Origin: Kutzneria sp. CA-103260 | GTDB taxonomy: Bacteria; Actinomycetota; Actinomycetes; Mycobacteriales; Pseudonocardiaceae | DNA length: 64,000 bases | Reading direction: 5' to 3' | Assembly: GCF_018263855.1 (NCBI RefSeq) | Contig: NZ_CP073318.1 | Location: 9,300,001-9,364,000, forward strand | Shown here: in pieces, positions 32,145 through 40,344 of the stretch | Numbering within the stretch: the first letter of the stretch is position 1 | Layout: every line of letters begins with the position of its first letter | The notes under the pieces: generated by a model | What the model saw: the letters and a program-made list of their open reading frames with translations, nothing else | Database searches by the model: none | What the model was told of the DNA's origin: nothing | Translations under genes and position numbers: made by a program

Positions 32145-33629
32145 TTGAGATCCACCGCTCTTGTCGCGCTGGCCACCACGGTCGCCGGACTGCTGCTGGC
32201 CGGCACCGCGGCCGCCGGCACCGGTACCGCCGGCGGCCAGACCGTCGGCGACCCGTACTACCCCACCGACGGCAACACCGGTTACGACGTCGGCCACTAC
32301 GACTTACGCCTGCAGTACCAGCCGTCCACCGACAAGCTCAGCGGCACCGCGACCATTCTGGCTACCGCCACCCAGGACCTGTCACAGTTCTCGTTCGACT
32401 TCGGCCTGCACACCGATTCCGTGCTGGTCAACAACTTCCCGGCCACCTACAGCAGCACCGGGTCCAAGCTGGTGGTCACGCCGGCCGCCACCCTGCCCAA
32501 GGGCAGCCCCATCACCGTGGTCGTGCAGTACGACGGGATTCCGTCGCAGGTGACCATCAACGGCGAGAAGGACTGGCTGCGCACCCCCGACGGCGCGCAG
32601 GCCGTGCAGGAGCCGCACATCGCCGCGTTCTGGTATCCGGCCAACGACCACCCCACCGACAAGGCCACCTACGACGTGTCCGTGGCCGTGCCCGACGGCA
32701 CCCAGGTCGTGTCCAACGGCGTGCTGGTCAGCTCCAGCAGCAAGCTCGGGCAGACCCGGTGGAACTGGCGCAGCACCAAGCCGCAGGCCACCTACCTGAC
32801 GTTCATCGCCATCGGCAAGTACGACATCCGCCAGGCCACCGGCCCCGACGGCGAGCCCGTCTTCACCGCCTACGGCGCGAACATCGGCGCCAACCACGAT
32901 GCCGCCGTCGCCAGCGTCGAACGCACCCCCGAGGTGCTGGCCTGGGAGTCCACCCTGTTCGGGGCCTTCCCGTTCGAGGCTCAGGGCGGTGTCGTGCCGT
33001 CCGTCGACTTCGGCTTCGCCCTGGAGAACCAGACCCGGCCCGTCTACACGCCCCGGTTCTTCCGGGCTGGCGACAACATGTCGGTGATCGTGCACGAGAA
33101 CGCCCACCAGTGGTTCGGCGACGCCGTTTCCGTGCACCGGTGGAGCGACATCTGGCTCAACGAGGGCTTCGCCAGCTACGCCGAGTGGCTGTGGTCGGAG
33201 AAGCAGGGCGAGGGCACCGCCCAGCAGCTGTTCGACTACTACTACAACTCCGTGCCGGCGTCCGACCCCCAGTGGTCCGTTCTCCCCGGCGACCCCGGCC
33301 CCGACAACCAGTTCAGCGACTTCGCCGTCTACACCCGCGGCGCCCTGGCCCTGCACGCCCTGCGCACCGCCGTCGGCGACGACAGCTTCTTCGCCATCCT
33401 CAAGGCCTGGGTCTCCGCCCGGAAGTACAGCGACGGCACCATCGACCAGTTCATCGGCGTCGCCGAGAAGGTGTCCGGCAAGCCCCTGCACGACCTGTTC
33501 CAGCAGTGGCTGTTCACCCCCTCCCGGCCCGCCCTGCCCGCCTCGGTGGCCGCCGCCCACGTCGCTGCGACGACCCCCAAGTCCGTCGCCGAGATCGACC
33601 GCACCAACGCCCTGCTCGCCCAGCACTGA
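32145..33629 (+). CDS. secreted M1-family zinc aminopeptidase
   Basis: A 494-residue exported metallopeptidase. A TTG at 32145 is the best start: GGGGAGG lies six bases upstream and the protein then begins with a signal peptide (LRSTALVALATTVAGLLLAG, cleavage near TAAA). The zinc site HENAH is at about 317-321, with the third ligand Glu340 in WLNEGFASY, giving the M1 spacing. The substrate-binding GAMEN-like loop is replaced by DFGFALENQT. Codon 54 is the rare TTA. The 91-base gap to menD contains a short CCTAGG-N7-CCTAGG hairpin at 32106-32124. Confidence 0.92.
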   Translation: MRSTALVALATTVAGLLLAGTAAAGTGTAGGQTVGDPYYPTDGNTGYDVGHYDLRLQYQPSTDKLSGTATILATATQDLSQFSFDFGLHTDSVLVNNFPATYSSTGSKLVVTPAATLPKGSPITVVVQYDGIPSQVTINGEKDWLRTPDGAQAVQEPHIAAFWYPANDHPTDKATYDVSVAVPDGTQVVSNGVLVSSSSKLGQTRWNWRSTKPQATYLTFIAIGKYDIRQATGPDGEPVFTAYGANIGANHDAAVASVERTPEVLAWESTLFGAFPFEAQGGVVPSVDFGFALENQTRPVYTPRFFRAGDNMSVIVHENAHQWFGDAVSVHRWSDIWLNEGFASYAEWLWSEKQGEGTAQQLFDYYYNSVPASDPQWSVLPGDPGPDNQFSDFAVYTRGALALHALRTAVGDDSFFAILKAWVSARKYSDGTIDQFIGVAEKVSGKPLHDLFQQWLFTPSRPALPASVAAAHVAATTPKSVAEIDRTNALLAQH

Positions 33630-33636
33630 GCAGCCT

Positions 33637-33675
33637 GCGGCGCCCGCCCGGACGTCGGTCCCGGGCGGGCGCCGC
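33637..33675. terminator. rho-independent-type hairpin after the M1 peptidase gene
   Basis: Arms 33637-33651 and 33661-33675 are perfectly complementary over 15 GC-rich bases with a 9-base loop (ACGTCGGTC). It starts 8 bases after the stop. No T-run follows, as is common in this genome type. Confidence 0.75.
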
Positions 33676-33687
33676 TCCATCCACCGG

Positions 33688-33751
33688 TTATCCACAGCTT
33701 GCGGAGTTGTCCACACAGTTATCCACAGGCTTACCCACAATCTGATCCACA
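33688..33751 (+). promoter_or_regulatory. array of five DnaA-box-like 9-mers
   Basis: Five same-strand 9-mers match the DnaA-box pattern: TTATCCACA (33688), TTGTCCACA (33707), TTATCCACA (33719), TTACCCACA (33731) and TGATCCACA (33743). The last four are spaced exactly 12 bases start to start, that is 9-mer plus 3-base spacer. The region is non-coding and far more AT-rich than its surroundings. It lies between a terminator and a secreted hydrolase gene. No dnaA or dnaN is in the window, so this is not recognisable as the chromosomal origin. A DnaA-titrating or DnaA-controlled promoter element is possible. Confidence 0.7.
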
Positions 33752-33908
33752 ACGGCCACCCGTGGATACGATGGGCTCGGGGCGGCCACCCCGGGAGTGG
33801 TGGGGGTTGTGGTTCGCCCGACGCGTGGTCGAATTGGCGAGCCCGGGTTGGTGTTTCCCTCTCGGAGGGCCCGGACCAGGACGGTGTTCGTCTGGCACTG
33901 TCGAAGAT

Positions 33909-35321
33909 GTGATCTTCACGAAGATGCTGGTCACGCTGGCGATGACGGCCGGCCTGACCACGGGGGGAATGTCGGATACGGCGCAGTGGCAGGGATGTCC
34001 GGGCGGGCTGCCCGCGCCGCTGGAATGCACGTCGGTGCAAGTGCCCATGGACTACGGAAATCCCGGCGGGTCCAAGATCAGCATCGAGGTCTCCAGGGTC
34101 AAGGCCACGGGCCGGCGCCGGGGCGCGCTGATGATGAACCCGGGCGGGCCGGGTTCACCGGGCATCCAGATGCCGTTGCAGATGGCGCAATCGCTGCCGA
34201 AGAGCGTGACGGACGAGTACGACCTGATCGGCTTCGATCCCCGAGGCACGGGCCGGAGCGCGCCGGTCGACTGCGGCTTCACGCCGGGGCAGATCGACCT
34301 GGGGGCGATGGGCGGCTACCCGTCACCGGACGGCTCGATCGCGGCGAGCGTGGACCACGCGCGGACGGTGGCCCAGCGGTGCGTCCAGGACTCCGGCCCG
34401 GACCTGCCGTACATCACGACGAACAACACGGCCCGGGACATGGACCGGATCCGAGCGGCGCTCGGTGAGCAGCAGATCTCCTACTACGGCACGTCGTACG
34501 GCACCTATCTCGGCGCGGTCTACTCGACGATGTTCCCGCAGCGGTCGGACCGGATCGTGCTGGACAGCGTGAACACCCCGAACGACCTGTGGCGCGGCAC
34601 GTTCCTGAACTTCGGCCAGGGCATGGCGGACCGTTTCCCGGACTTCGCGAGCTGGGCGGCGGCGCAGGATGCGGCCCTACACCTCGGCGCGACACCGGAC
34701 GCGGTCCGGGCCACCTACCTGGGGCTCGCGGCCCAGCTGGACCAGACGCCGCTGCCGACCAAGGCCGGTCCGGTGTCCGGCAACACCTTCCGCGAACAGA
34801 CCCGCGAATACCTCTACAACACGGTCACCTTCCCGGACCTCGCGCAGCTGTGGCAGGCGGTCAAGACCGGCGACGCCGACGCGGTGCAGATCAACCCGTC
34901 GCTCCAGGTGATCCTGTCCGGCGCCACGGCGATCTGGTGCAACGACGCGGAGTGGCCCCGGAACATCGCCGCCTACCAGCGGGACGTGCTCCGCAACCGG
35001 CAGCAGTACCCGCTCACCGCCGGTATGCCGGCGGGCATCGAGCCGTGCGCGTTCTGGCCGTACCGGCCGGCCGAACCGGTCACCAGGATCACCGATCACG
35101 GCCCGTCGAACATCCTGCTGGCGCAGAACGAGCGCGACCCGGCGACGCCGCTGCGAGGGGCGTTGGAGATGCGCAAGGCCCTCGGCAGTCGAGCCCGGAT
35201 GGTGACGGCGAACGCCGGCGGCCACGGGGCCTACCGGATGACGGGAAACGCCTGCCTGGACGGCGTCGTCACGGCGTTCCTGACCGACGGGACCCGGCCG
35301 GACAACGACGTGCGCTGCTAG
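33909..35321 (+). CDS. secreted alpha/beta hydrolase, tripeptidyl aminopeptidase-like
   Basis: Exported serine hydrolase of about 470 residues. The chosen GTG at 33909 (or ATG at 33924) gives a short signal-like N-terminus (MLVTLAMTAGLTTGGMSD). The catalytic serine is in YYGTSYGTYLGAVY (about Ser196), the oxyanion region is LMMNPGGPGSPG, the aspartate is in AQNERDPATP and the histidine is in NAGGHGAYR. The C-terminal part matches the TAP-like domain of actinomycete peptidases (SlpD/E, tripeptidyl aminopeptidases). Stop TAG overlaps the convergent menF stop within CTAG. The upstream array of DnaA-box-like sites is its nearest regulatory candidate. Confidence 0.87.
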   Translation: MIFTKMLVTLAMTAGLTTGGMSDTAQWQGCPGGLPAPLECTSVQVPMDYGNPGGSKISIEVSRVKATGRRRGALMMNPGGPGSPGIQMPLQMAQSLPKSVTDEYDLIGFDPRGTGRSAPVDCGFTPGQIDLGAMGGYPSPDGSIAASVDHARTVAQRCVQDSGPDLPYITTNNTARDMDRIRAALGEQQISYYGTSYGTYLGAVYSTMFPQRSDRIVLDSVNTPNDLWRGTFLNFGQGMADRFPDFASWAAAQDAALHLGATPDAVRATYLGLAAQLDQTPLPTKAGPVSGNTFREQTREYLYNTVTFPDLAQLWQAVKTGDADAVQINPSLQVILSGATAIWCNDAEWPRNIAAYQRDVLRNRQQYPLTAGMPAGIEPCAFWPYRPAEPVTRITDHGPSNILLAQNERDPATPLRGALEMRKALGSRARMVTANAGGHGAYRMTGNACLDGVVTAFLTDGTRPDNDVRC

Positions 35322-36553
35322 TCGGCCCGCTCGAGGGCGTCCCGGATCGGGATCATCTTCGCGGCGGCCTCGGCCACCTCGGTGTCGGGATCGGAGTCGG
35401 GCACGAGGCCGCCGCCGGCGAACAGCCGCACCGTCGAGCCGGAGACCTCGGCACACCGCAGGGCGATGCCGACCTCGCCGTCGCCGTTGGCGTCGACCCA
35501 GCCGACGGGCCCGGCGTAGCGGCCGCGGTCCATGCCCTCGAGCTCGGTGATCGTGGCGACAGCCTTGGCCCGCGGGGTGCCGCCGACGGCGGCGGTGGGG
35601 TGCACGGCACCGGCCAGCCGCAACAGCGAGGACTCGCCCGCGAGCTCGCCGGCGACGTCGCTGGCCAGGTGCATGACGTTGGGCAGCCGCAGCACGTGCG
35701 GCCGCGGCGACACCGACATCGCCGAGCAGAACGGCCGCAGCTCCTCGGCCAGCGACTCGACGGCGTAGGTGTGCTCGCCCTGGTTCTTGGCCGAGGCCAG
35801 CAGCTCCTGGGCCAGCTCGTCGGCGTCCACGCCGGCGTGCGGCCACATGGTGCCGGCCAGCACCCGCGAGTAGACCCGTGAGTCCTGCCGCCGCATCAGC
35901 ATCTCCGGGGTGGCCCCGACCAGGCCGTCCACCGAGAAGACCCAGCAGCTCGGATACTTCGAGGCCAGCCCGTGCAGCAGGAACCGGGGGTCGACGTCCT
36001 CGTCGGTGCTGGCGATCAGGTCGTGCGCCAGCACCACCTTGGCCAGCTCGCCGGCCCGCATCCGCTTGACCGCCTGGGCCACCGCGTCCCGGTATTCGGT
36101 GACGGGCAGCTCGCCCTCGGAGTACGCGATCGTGGTCGGCTTGCGCACCGGCTCGACCTGGTGCACCTCGGCCGGCTCGCCGATCTCCGTCACCCACGTG
36201 ATGCCGTCCCGCCGGCCGACCAGCACCCGCGGCACGACCAGCACCGACGAGCCGGGGTCGTCGGCGAACGCCATGCTGACGAACGCGACCGGTCCGGAAC
36301 CGGGCAGTCCGACCTCGTCCACGCAGTCGATGCCGGCCGAGTACTCCCGCCACCAGCGGTCGGCCTGCTCGAACCGGTCCGCCCCGGACGGCTCGAACCG
36401 AGCGGCCTCGCCCCAGCCGACCAGCCCCTCGCCCCGCATCACCCAGGCGAGCGCACCCTCTGCGGACGGCAGCAGCCGAAGCAGGTCCTCGTCGGTCGCA
36501 ACCACCCGGCTGCGGGCCTGGAGACCGGTGGCGCGGGCATTCGGAGCGGTCAT
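35318..36553 (-). CDS. menF: isochorismate synthase
   Basis: Converts chorismate to isochorismate, the first step of the classical menaquinone route. The 411 residues have the chorismate-binding domain signature: ELAKVVLAHDLIA, FSVDGLVGATPEML, LAGTMWPHAG, LHPTAAVGGTP-like AGAVHPTAAVGGTPRAKA, YAGPVGWVDANGDGEVGIAL and LFAGGGLVPDSDPDTE. Start ATG at 36553. EntC/DhbC enzymes of siderophore pathways are closely related, but the men neighbourhood favours menaquinone. It ends convergently with the hydrolase, sharing the tetranucleotide CTAG as both stop codons. Confidence 0.9.
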   Translation of the reverse strand: MTAPNARATGLQARSRVVATDEDLLRLLPSAEGALAWVMRGEGLVGWGEAARFEPSGADRFEQADRWWREYSAGIDCVDEVGLPGSGPVAFVSMAFADDPGSSVLVVPRVLVGRRDGITWVTEIGEPAEVHQVEPVRKPTTIAYSEGELPVTEYRDAVAQAVKRMRAGELAKVVLAHDLIASTDEDVDPRFLLHGLASKYPSCWVFSVDGLVGATPEMLMRRQDSRVYSRVLAGTMWPHAGVDADELAQELLASAKNQGEHTYAVESLAEELRPFCSAMSVSPRPHVLRLPNVMHLASDVAGELAGESSLLRLAGAVHPTAAVGGTPRAKAVATITELEGMDRGRYAGPVGWVDANGDGEVGIALRCAEVSGSTVRLFAGGGLVPDSDPDTEVAEAAAKMIPIRDALERAD

Positions 36554-36605
36554 CACGCCTCCGAGCGTAGAGCGCACTCCACCGGAACGTGACTCCGAGC
36601 AGGCC

Positions 36606-36611
36606 TACACT
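36606..36611 (+). promoter_or_regulatory. probable -10 element for the DUF3592 gene
   Basis: TACACT fits TANNNT and ends 8 bases before the GTG at 36620. No ribosome site precedes the start, suggesting a leaderless transcript. GGAAC at 36584-36588 lies roughly where a -35 would be, which could indicate an alternative sigma factor, but the match is short. Confidence 0.4.
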
Positions 36612-36619
36612 CGGGCGCT

Positions 36620-37126
36620 GTGGTGGAGAACGCAGTCGTGACCCGACCGGGTGAGCCGGCCGAGCCGCAGCGGTCACGCTGGGCGTTCCTCGGCCTGGAC
36701 AAGCTCGCGCCGCGCCGCCGCGTCTGGCTGATTGCCGTGGTCACGGCGGCAGTGCTGATCACCGCGATGAGCCTGCTGCTGATCGCCGGGGCCTGGCGGG
36801 ACGACCGGGCGATCGAATCGAATCTCGGCCACACCGACGCCGACGTGCTCTACGCGGGCTTCGACCGCACGGTGGTGAGGTTCACAACTCCCGACGGGGG
36901 GAGCCACAGCCCGCCGCTGGGCGTGCTCTACCCGCAGGACCTCCAGGCCGGGCAGCGGGTGCAGGTCGAGTACGACACCACGGACCCGGACGACCTGGTC
37001 CGCGTGGCCGGGCGGGACTACCGCCTGACCTTCCTGCCGTTCGGGATGCTGGTCGGCATCACATGGGCAGTCGCGGCGGGACTGATCTGGTGGCTGCGAC
37101 GTCCAAGGACTCCTGCCACCACGTGA
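36620..37126 (+). CDS. DUF3592 membrane protein
   Basis: A 168-residue protein with a membrane span near residues 38-60 (VWLIAVVTAAVLITAMSLLL) and a second near the C-terminus (FGMLVGITWAVAAGLIWWL). Between them lies an extracytoplasmic domain of about 80 residues (TDADVLYAGFDRTVVRFTTP, LYPQDLQAGQRVQVEYDTTD) typical of DUF3592. In M. tuberculosis the equivalent gene (Rv0556) sits between menD and mgtA, so the position here is conserved. Function unknown. Its 3' end overlaps the convergent inositol monophosphatase gene by 68 bases. Confidence 0.85.
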   Translation: MVENAVVTRPGEPAEPQRSRWAFLGLDKLAPRRRVWLIAVVTAAVLITAMSLLLIAGAWRDDRAIESNLGHTDADVLYAGFDRTVVRFTTPDGGSHSPPLGVLYPQDLQAGQRVQVEYDTTDPDDLVRVAGRDYRLTFLPFGMLVGITWAVAAGLIWWLRRPRTPATT

Positions 37127-37928
37127 GCACCTCGTCGGCCACGCCCGGGGCCGCGACCAGCAGGCCGTCCAGCGGCAGCGGATCGCCGGAGCCGCGCCGG
37201 TCCAGCACCACCGCGCCGGACTCCACGGCCAGCGCGACCGCGCCGGCCACGTCCCACTCGTGATAGCTGTGCAGCACGGCCGCGGCGGCATGGCCCAGTG
37301 CCACCTGGGCCACCGACAGCGCGGCCGAGCCGAGCACCCGCACGCCGGCCCGGGCCTTGGCGGCGCGGGCGATGAAGCTGTCCATGCCCGGCCACGGGCC
37401 GGTCTTGGTCCACTCCGTGCACATCACGGCCCCGGCGACCTCGGTCTTGTCGACCAGCTTGACCGGCGTGCCGTTGGCCCGGGTGCCGCGGCCGCGGGCG
37501 GCGGCGTAGATCTGCGCCCGGTACGGGTCGGCCACCACGCCGACCACCGGGCCGTGCTCGTCGAGCAGCGCGAGGCTGTAGGCGCACCACGGGATGCCGG
37601 CCACGTAGTTGGTGGTGCCGTCGACCGGGTCCACCACCCAGCGGTAGGGCGCGGCGCTGATCTCCTCGTCGGCGCCGAAGGCGTCGCCGTGCACCGGAAT
37701 GCCGGGGAACTCGCTGGCCAGCACCCGGCGGGTGTGGCGTTCCAGGGTGCGATCGGTGTCCGTGACCCAGTCGAACGGAGAGTCCTTGGACTCCGGCCGA
37801 GCGCCCCGGCCGGCGGTCGCCGTGATCACGTCGGAGGCGTCGTTGGCCAGGCGGCCGGCGACCTCCAGTGCCCGGGACAGCAGCCCGGGATCCACCGGCT
37901 GAATCGATCGGGAGGACAAGAGGGTCAC
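37059..37928 (-). CDS. inositol monophosphatase family protein
   Basis: A 289-residue Mg2+-dependent sugar phosphatase. Metal-binding motifs are DWVTDTDRTLE, the signature WVVDPVDGTTNYVAGIP and the C-terminal WDVAGAVALAVESGAVV. Family members hydrolyse inositol-1-phosphate, fructose-1,6-bisphosphate or PAP; the substrate is not resolved. In actinobacteria, inositol phosphatases feed phosphatidylinositol and mycothiol synthesis, which would fit the mannosyltransferase mgtA transcribed divergently 156 bases away. The start is GTG at 37928. The 68-base overlap with the convergent DUF3592 gene is long for this region. Confidence 0.9.
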   Translation of the reverse strand: MTLLSSRSIQPVDPGLLSRALEVAGRLANDASDVITATAGRGARPESKDSPFDWVTDTDRTLERHTRRVLASEFPGIPVHGDAFGADEEISAAPYRWVVDPVDGTTNYVAGIPWCAYSLALLDEHGPVVGVVADPYRAQIYAAARGRGTRANGTPVKLVDKTEVAGAVMCTEWTKTGPWPGMDSFIARAAKARAGVRVLGSAALSVAQVALGHAAAAVLHSYHEWDVAGAVALAVESGAVVLDRRGSGDPLPLDGLLVAAPGVADEVLTWWQESLDVAATRSVPPRLPM

Positions 37929-38084
37929 GCCACCCGAGCGTGAACGCGCTCGGTGTCGCCGACGAGAATCAGAGGTGACGTCCCGGAGATCACCAGATCA
38001 AGTCTGCGGACCGCGGGGTCACGCGCCAATGGCTGACCTGAGGATTTCGGACAGCGTTCGCCATCCGGTCACCCTGCGTACGGG

Positions 38085-39230
38085 ATGGACGCGGACGCTG
38101 GGCGGGTGCGCGTCGCGATCGTCACCGAGAGCTTCCTGCCGCAGGTCAACGGGGTGACCAACTCCGTGGTCCAGGTACTGGCGCACCTGCGCCGGTACGG
38201 TATCCAAAGCCTGGTCGTCGCGCCCGGGCCGGGCCCTGACCAGCACGAGGACACCCCGGTGGTGCGGCTGCCGGCCGTCGAGTTCCCGTTCGTCAGCTCC
38301 ATGCCGGTCGGCCTGCCGACCCGCAAGGTGCTGACCGCGCTGGCCGACTTCAAGCCGGACCTCGTCCACCTGGCGTCACCCTTCGTGGTCGGCGCCCGTG
38401 GCCTGTCCGCCGCCCGCAAGCTCGGCCTGCCGACGATCGCCGTCTACCAGACCGACATCGCCGGCTTCGCCGGCTCGTACGGGCTCGGACTCGGCGCCCG
38501 GACCGCGTGGCGGTGGACCAAGCGGCTGCACTCGCTGGCCACGCGAACGCTTGCGCCGTCCACCTGGGCCGTGCGTGAGCTGCGGGAACGCGGCGTGCCG
38601 CGGGTGCACCGCTGGGGTCGGGGCGTGGACGTCGAGCGCTACGACCCGCGCAAGCGGGACCAGTCCCTGCACCGACGGTTGGCGCCCAACGGCGAGCTGC
38701 TGGTCGGTTTCGTCGGCCGGCTCGCGCCGGAGAAGCGCGTGGACCGGCTGTCCGCGCTGAACAACACCCCGGGCGTGCGGCTGGTCGTCGTCGGCGCCGG
38801 GCCGGACGAGCAGGTGCTGCGGGACAAGCTGCCCGGGGCCGCGTTCCTGGGCATGAAGACCGGCGAGGAGCTGGCCCGCGTGTACGCGAGCCTGGACGTC
38901 TTCGTGCACACCGGCCCGCACGAGACGTTCTGCCAGACCGTGCAGGAGGCGCTGGCCTCCGGCGTGCCGGCGATCGCGCCCGACGCCGGCGGGCCGTCCG
39001 ACCTGATCGACGACGGCCGCACCGGCTTCCTGCTGCCGCCCTGGGCCGACGAGGAGTTCGCCGCCGGCCTGCGGCGAAGCATCGACCTGCTGCGCGACTG
39101 CGACACCAGGGCCGCCTTCGGTGCGGCCGCCCGGCGGGCCGTGCAGGCCAGGACCTGGCCCGCGGTCTGCGACGAGCTGCTCGGGCACTACGCCGAGCTG
39201 CTCGACCAGCCGGAGTCTCGGTGCGCGTAG
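38085..39230 (+). CDS. mgtA: GDP-mannose-dependent glycosyltransferase, MgtA type
   Basis: GT4-family, GT-B-fold transferase of 381 residues. It has RVAIVTESFLPQVNGVTNSV at the N-terminus, the acceptor region HLASPFVVGARGLSAAR, YQTDIAGFAGSYGLG, the donor site VGRLAPEKRVDRL and the EX7E-type motif GPHETFCQTVQEALASGVP. It closely resembles the mannosyltransferase MgtA (Rv0557, earlier called PimB) that mannosylates glucuronosyl-diacylglycerol in mycobacteria and corynebacteria. GTG at 38106 is an alternative start. It overlaps the next glycosyltransferase gene by 10 bases. Acceptor in this organism is inferred. Confidence 0.88.
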   Translation: MDADAGRVRVAIVTESFLPQVNGVTNSVVQVLAHLRRYGIQSLVVAPGPGPDQHEDTPVVRLPAVEFPFVSSMPVGLPTRKVLTALADFKPDLVHLASPFVVGARGLSAARKLGLPTIAVYQTDIAGFAGSYGLGLGARTAWRWTKRLHSLATRTLAPSTWAVRELRERGVPRVHRWGRGVDVERYDPRKRDQSLHRRLAPNGELLVGFVGRLAPEKRVDRLSALNNTPGVRLVVVGAGPDEQVLRDKLPGAAFLGMKTGEELARVYASLDVFVHTGPHETFCQTVQEALASGVPAIAPDAGGPSDLIDDGRTGFLLPPWADEEFAAGLRRSIDLLRDCDTRAAFGAAARRAVQARTWPAVCDELLGHYAELLDQPESRCA

Positions 39231-40330
39231 TCCAGCTCGCCAATTTCTACGGACCACGATCTGGCGGACTGCGCACCGCGCTGCACCATCTCGGCGCCGG
39301 CTACGCGCTGCACGGGCACGAGGTGTTCCTCGTCGTCCCCGGCCGCCGCCCTTCGTGCGAAACGCTCGCGAGCGGCGTCAAGCGGATCACCCTCCGCGCG
39401 CCGGTAATACCTGGTACGGGCGGTTATCGGGCCGTCGACCCGTGGCGGGTGCACGCGCTGCTCGACCGGTTGCGGCCGGACCGGCTGGAGGTTTCCGACC
39501 GGCTCACGCTGCGGGGTATGGGGCACTGGGCCCGGGAGCGGGGCGTGCCCAGCGTCGTGATCTCGCACGAGCGGCTGGACCGGCTGCTGGAGCAGTTCCT
39601 GGTGCCGCACCGGCCGGCCGTGCGGGGCGCGGACTGGGCGAACCGGCGGATGGCCGCCAGCTACGACACCGTGGTCTGCACCACCGACTTCGCCCGCGAG
39701 GAGTTCGACCGCATCGGCGCCACCAACGTCCGTCGCGTCCCGCTGGGTGTCGACCTGCGGGAGTTCACCCCGCGCCGGCGCGACCGGGCCGTCCGCGACG
39801 ACCTGGCCCGCGGGGCCGGGGCCCTCATGGTCCACTGCGGCCGGCTCTCGCCCGAGAAGCACGTGGAACGCAGCGTCGACACCGTCGCTGAGCTGCACGA
39901 ATCCGGTTTCGACGTGCGGCTGGTCATCGCCGGCGACGGCCCCCGCCGGGAGGCCCTGGAACGCCGGGCCGCGGGCCTGCCGATCACGTTCCTCGGCTTC
40001 GTGTCGTCACGACCCCAGGTCGCCACCCTGCTCGCCTCGGCCGACGTCTCGCTGGCGCCCGGCCCGCACGAGACGTTCGGGCTGGCCGCGCTGGAGGCCC
40101 TCGCCTCCGGGACGCCCGTTGTCGTGTCCGCCTCTTCCGCACTGCGAGAGATCGTCGCCCCCGGCTGTGGCGCCGCCGTCGACGACCACGCCCCCGCGTT
40201 CGCCTCCGCCGTCACCTCCCTGCTCGCCGATCCCGAGGCCGACCGCCGGGCCGCCGCCCGGGCCCGGGCCGAGGAGTTCCCCTGGCCGGCCGCCGTCGAC
40301 GGGATGCTGGCGGCGCTGCGGGCCAGGTGA
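39221..40330 (+). CDS. GT4-family glycosyltransferase
   Basis: A second GT-B glycosyltransferase of 369 residues, overlapping mgtA by 10 bases. N-terminal MRVVQLANFYGPRSGGLRTA is followed by the donor half VHCGRLSPEKHVERSVD, VIAGDGPRREALE and EX7E motif GPHETFGLAALEALASGTPV. It is related to mgtA, but clearly distinct in the N-terminal acceptor domain. In M. tuberculosis mgtA is followed directly by the menG/ubiE homologue, so this gene is an addition to that order. Two coupled transferases suggest successive sugar additions to a glycolipid. Sugar and acceptor are unknown. Confidence 0.85.
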   Translation: MRVVQLANFYGPRSGGLRTALHHLGAGYALHGHEVFLVVPGRRPSCETLASGVKRITLRAPVIPGTGGYRAVDPWRVHALLDRLRPDRLEVSDRLTLRGMGHWARERGVPSVVISHERLDRLLEQFLVPHRPAVRGADWANRRMAASYDTVVCTTDFAREEFDRIGATNVRRVPLGVDLREFTPRRRDRAVRDDLARGAGALMVHCGRLSPEKHVERSVDTVAELHESGFDVRLVIAGDGPRREALERRAAGLPITFLGFVSSRPQVATLLASADVSLAPGPHETFGLAALEALASGTPVVVSASSALREIVAPGCGAAVDDHAPAFASAVTSLLADPEADRRAAARARAEEFPWPAAVDGMLAALRAR

Positions 40331-40332
40331 CA

Positions 40333-40338
40333 TAGGCT
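40333..40338 (+). promoter_or_regulatory. probable -10 element for leaderless menG
   Basis: TAGGCT, identical to the hemL element, ends 6 bases before the menG ATG at 40345. It sits in the 14-base gap after the glycosyltransferase stop, so menG may have its own leaderless promoter in addition to read-through. Confidence 0.45.
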
Positions 40339-40344
40339 CCGTCC

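Noticed and set aside
33630..33908. DnaA-box array as the chromosomal origin
   Set aside because: No dnaA, dnaN, rpmH, gyrB or parAB genes are in the window; actinomycete oriC has many more boxes and lies between dnaA and dnaN.
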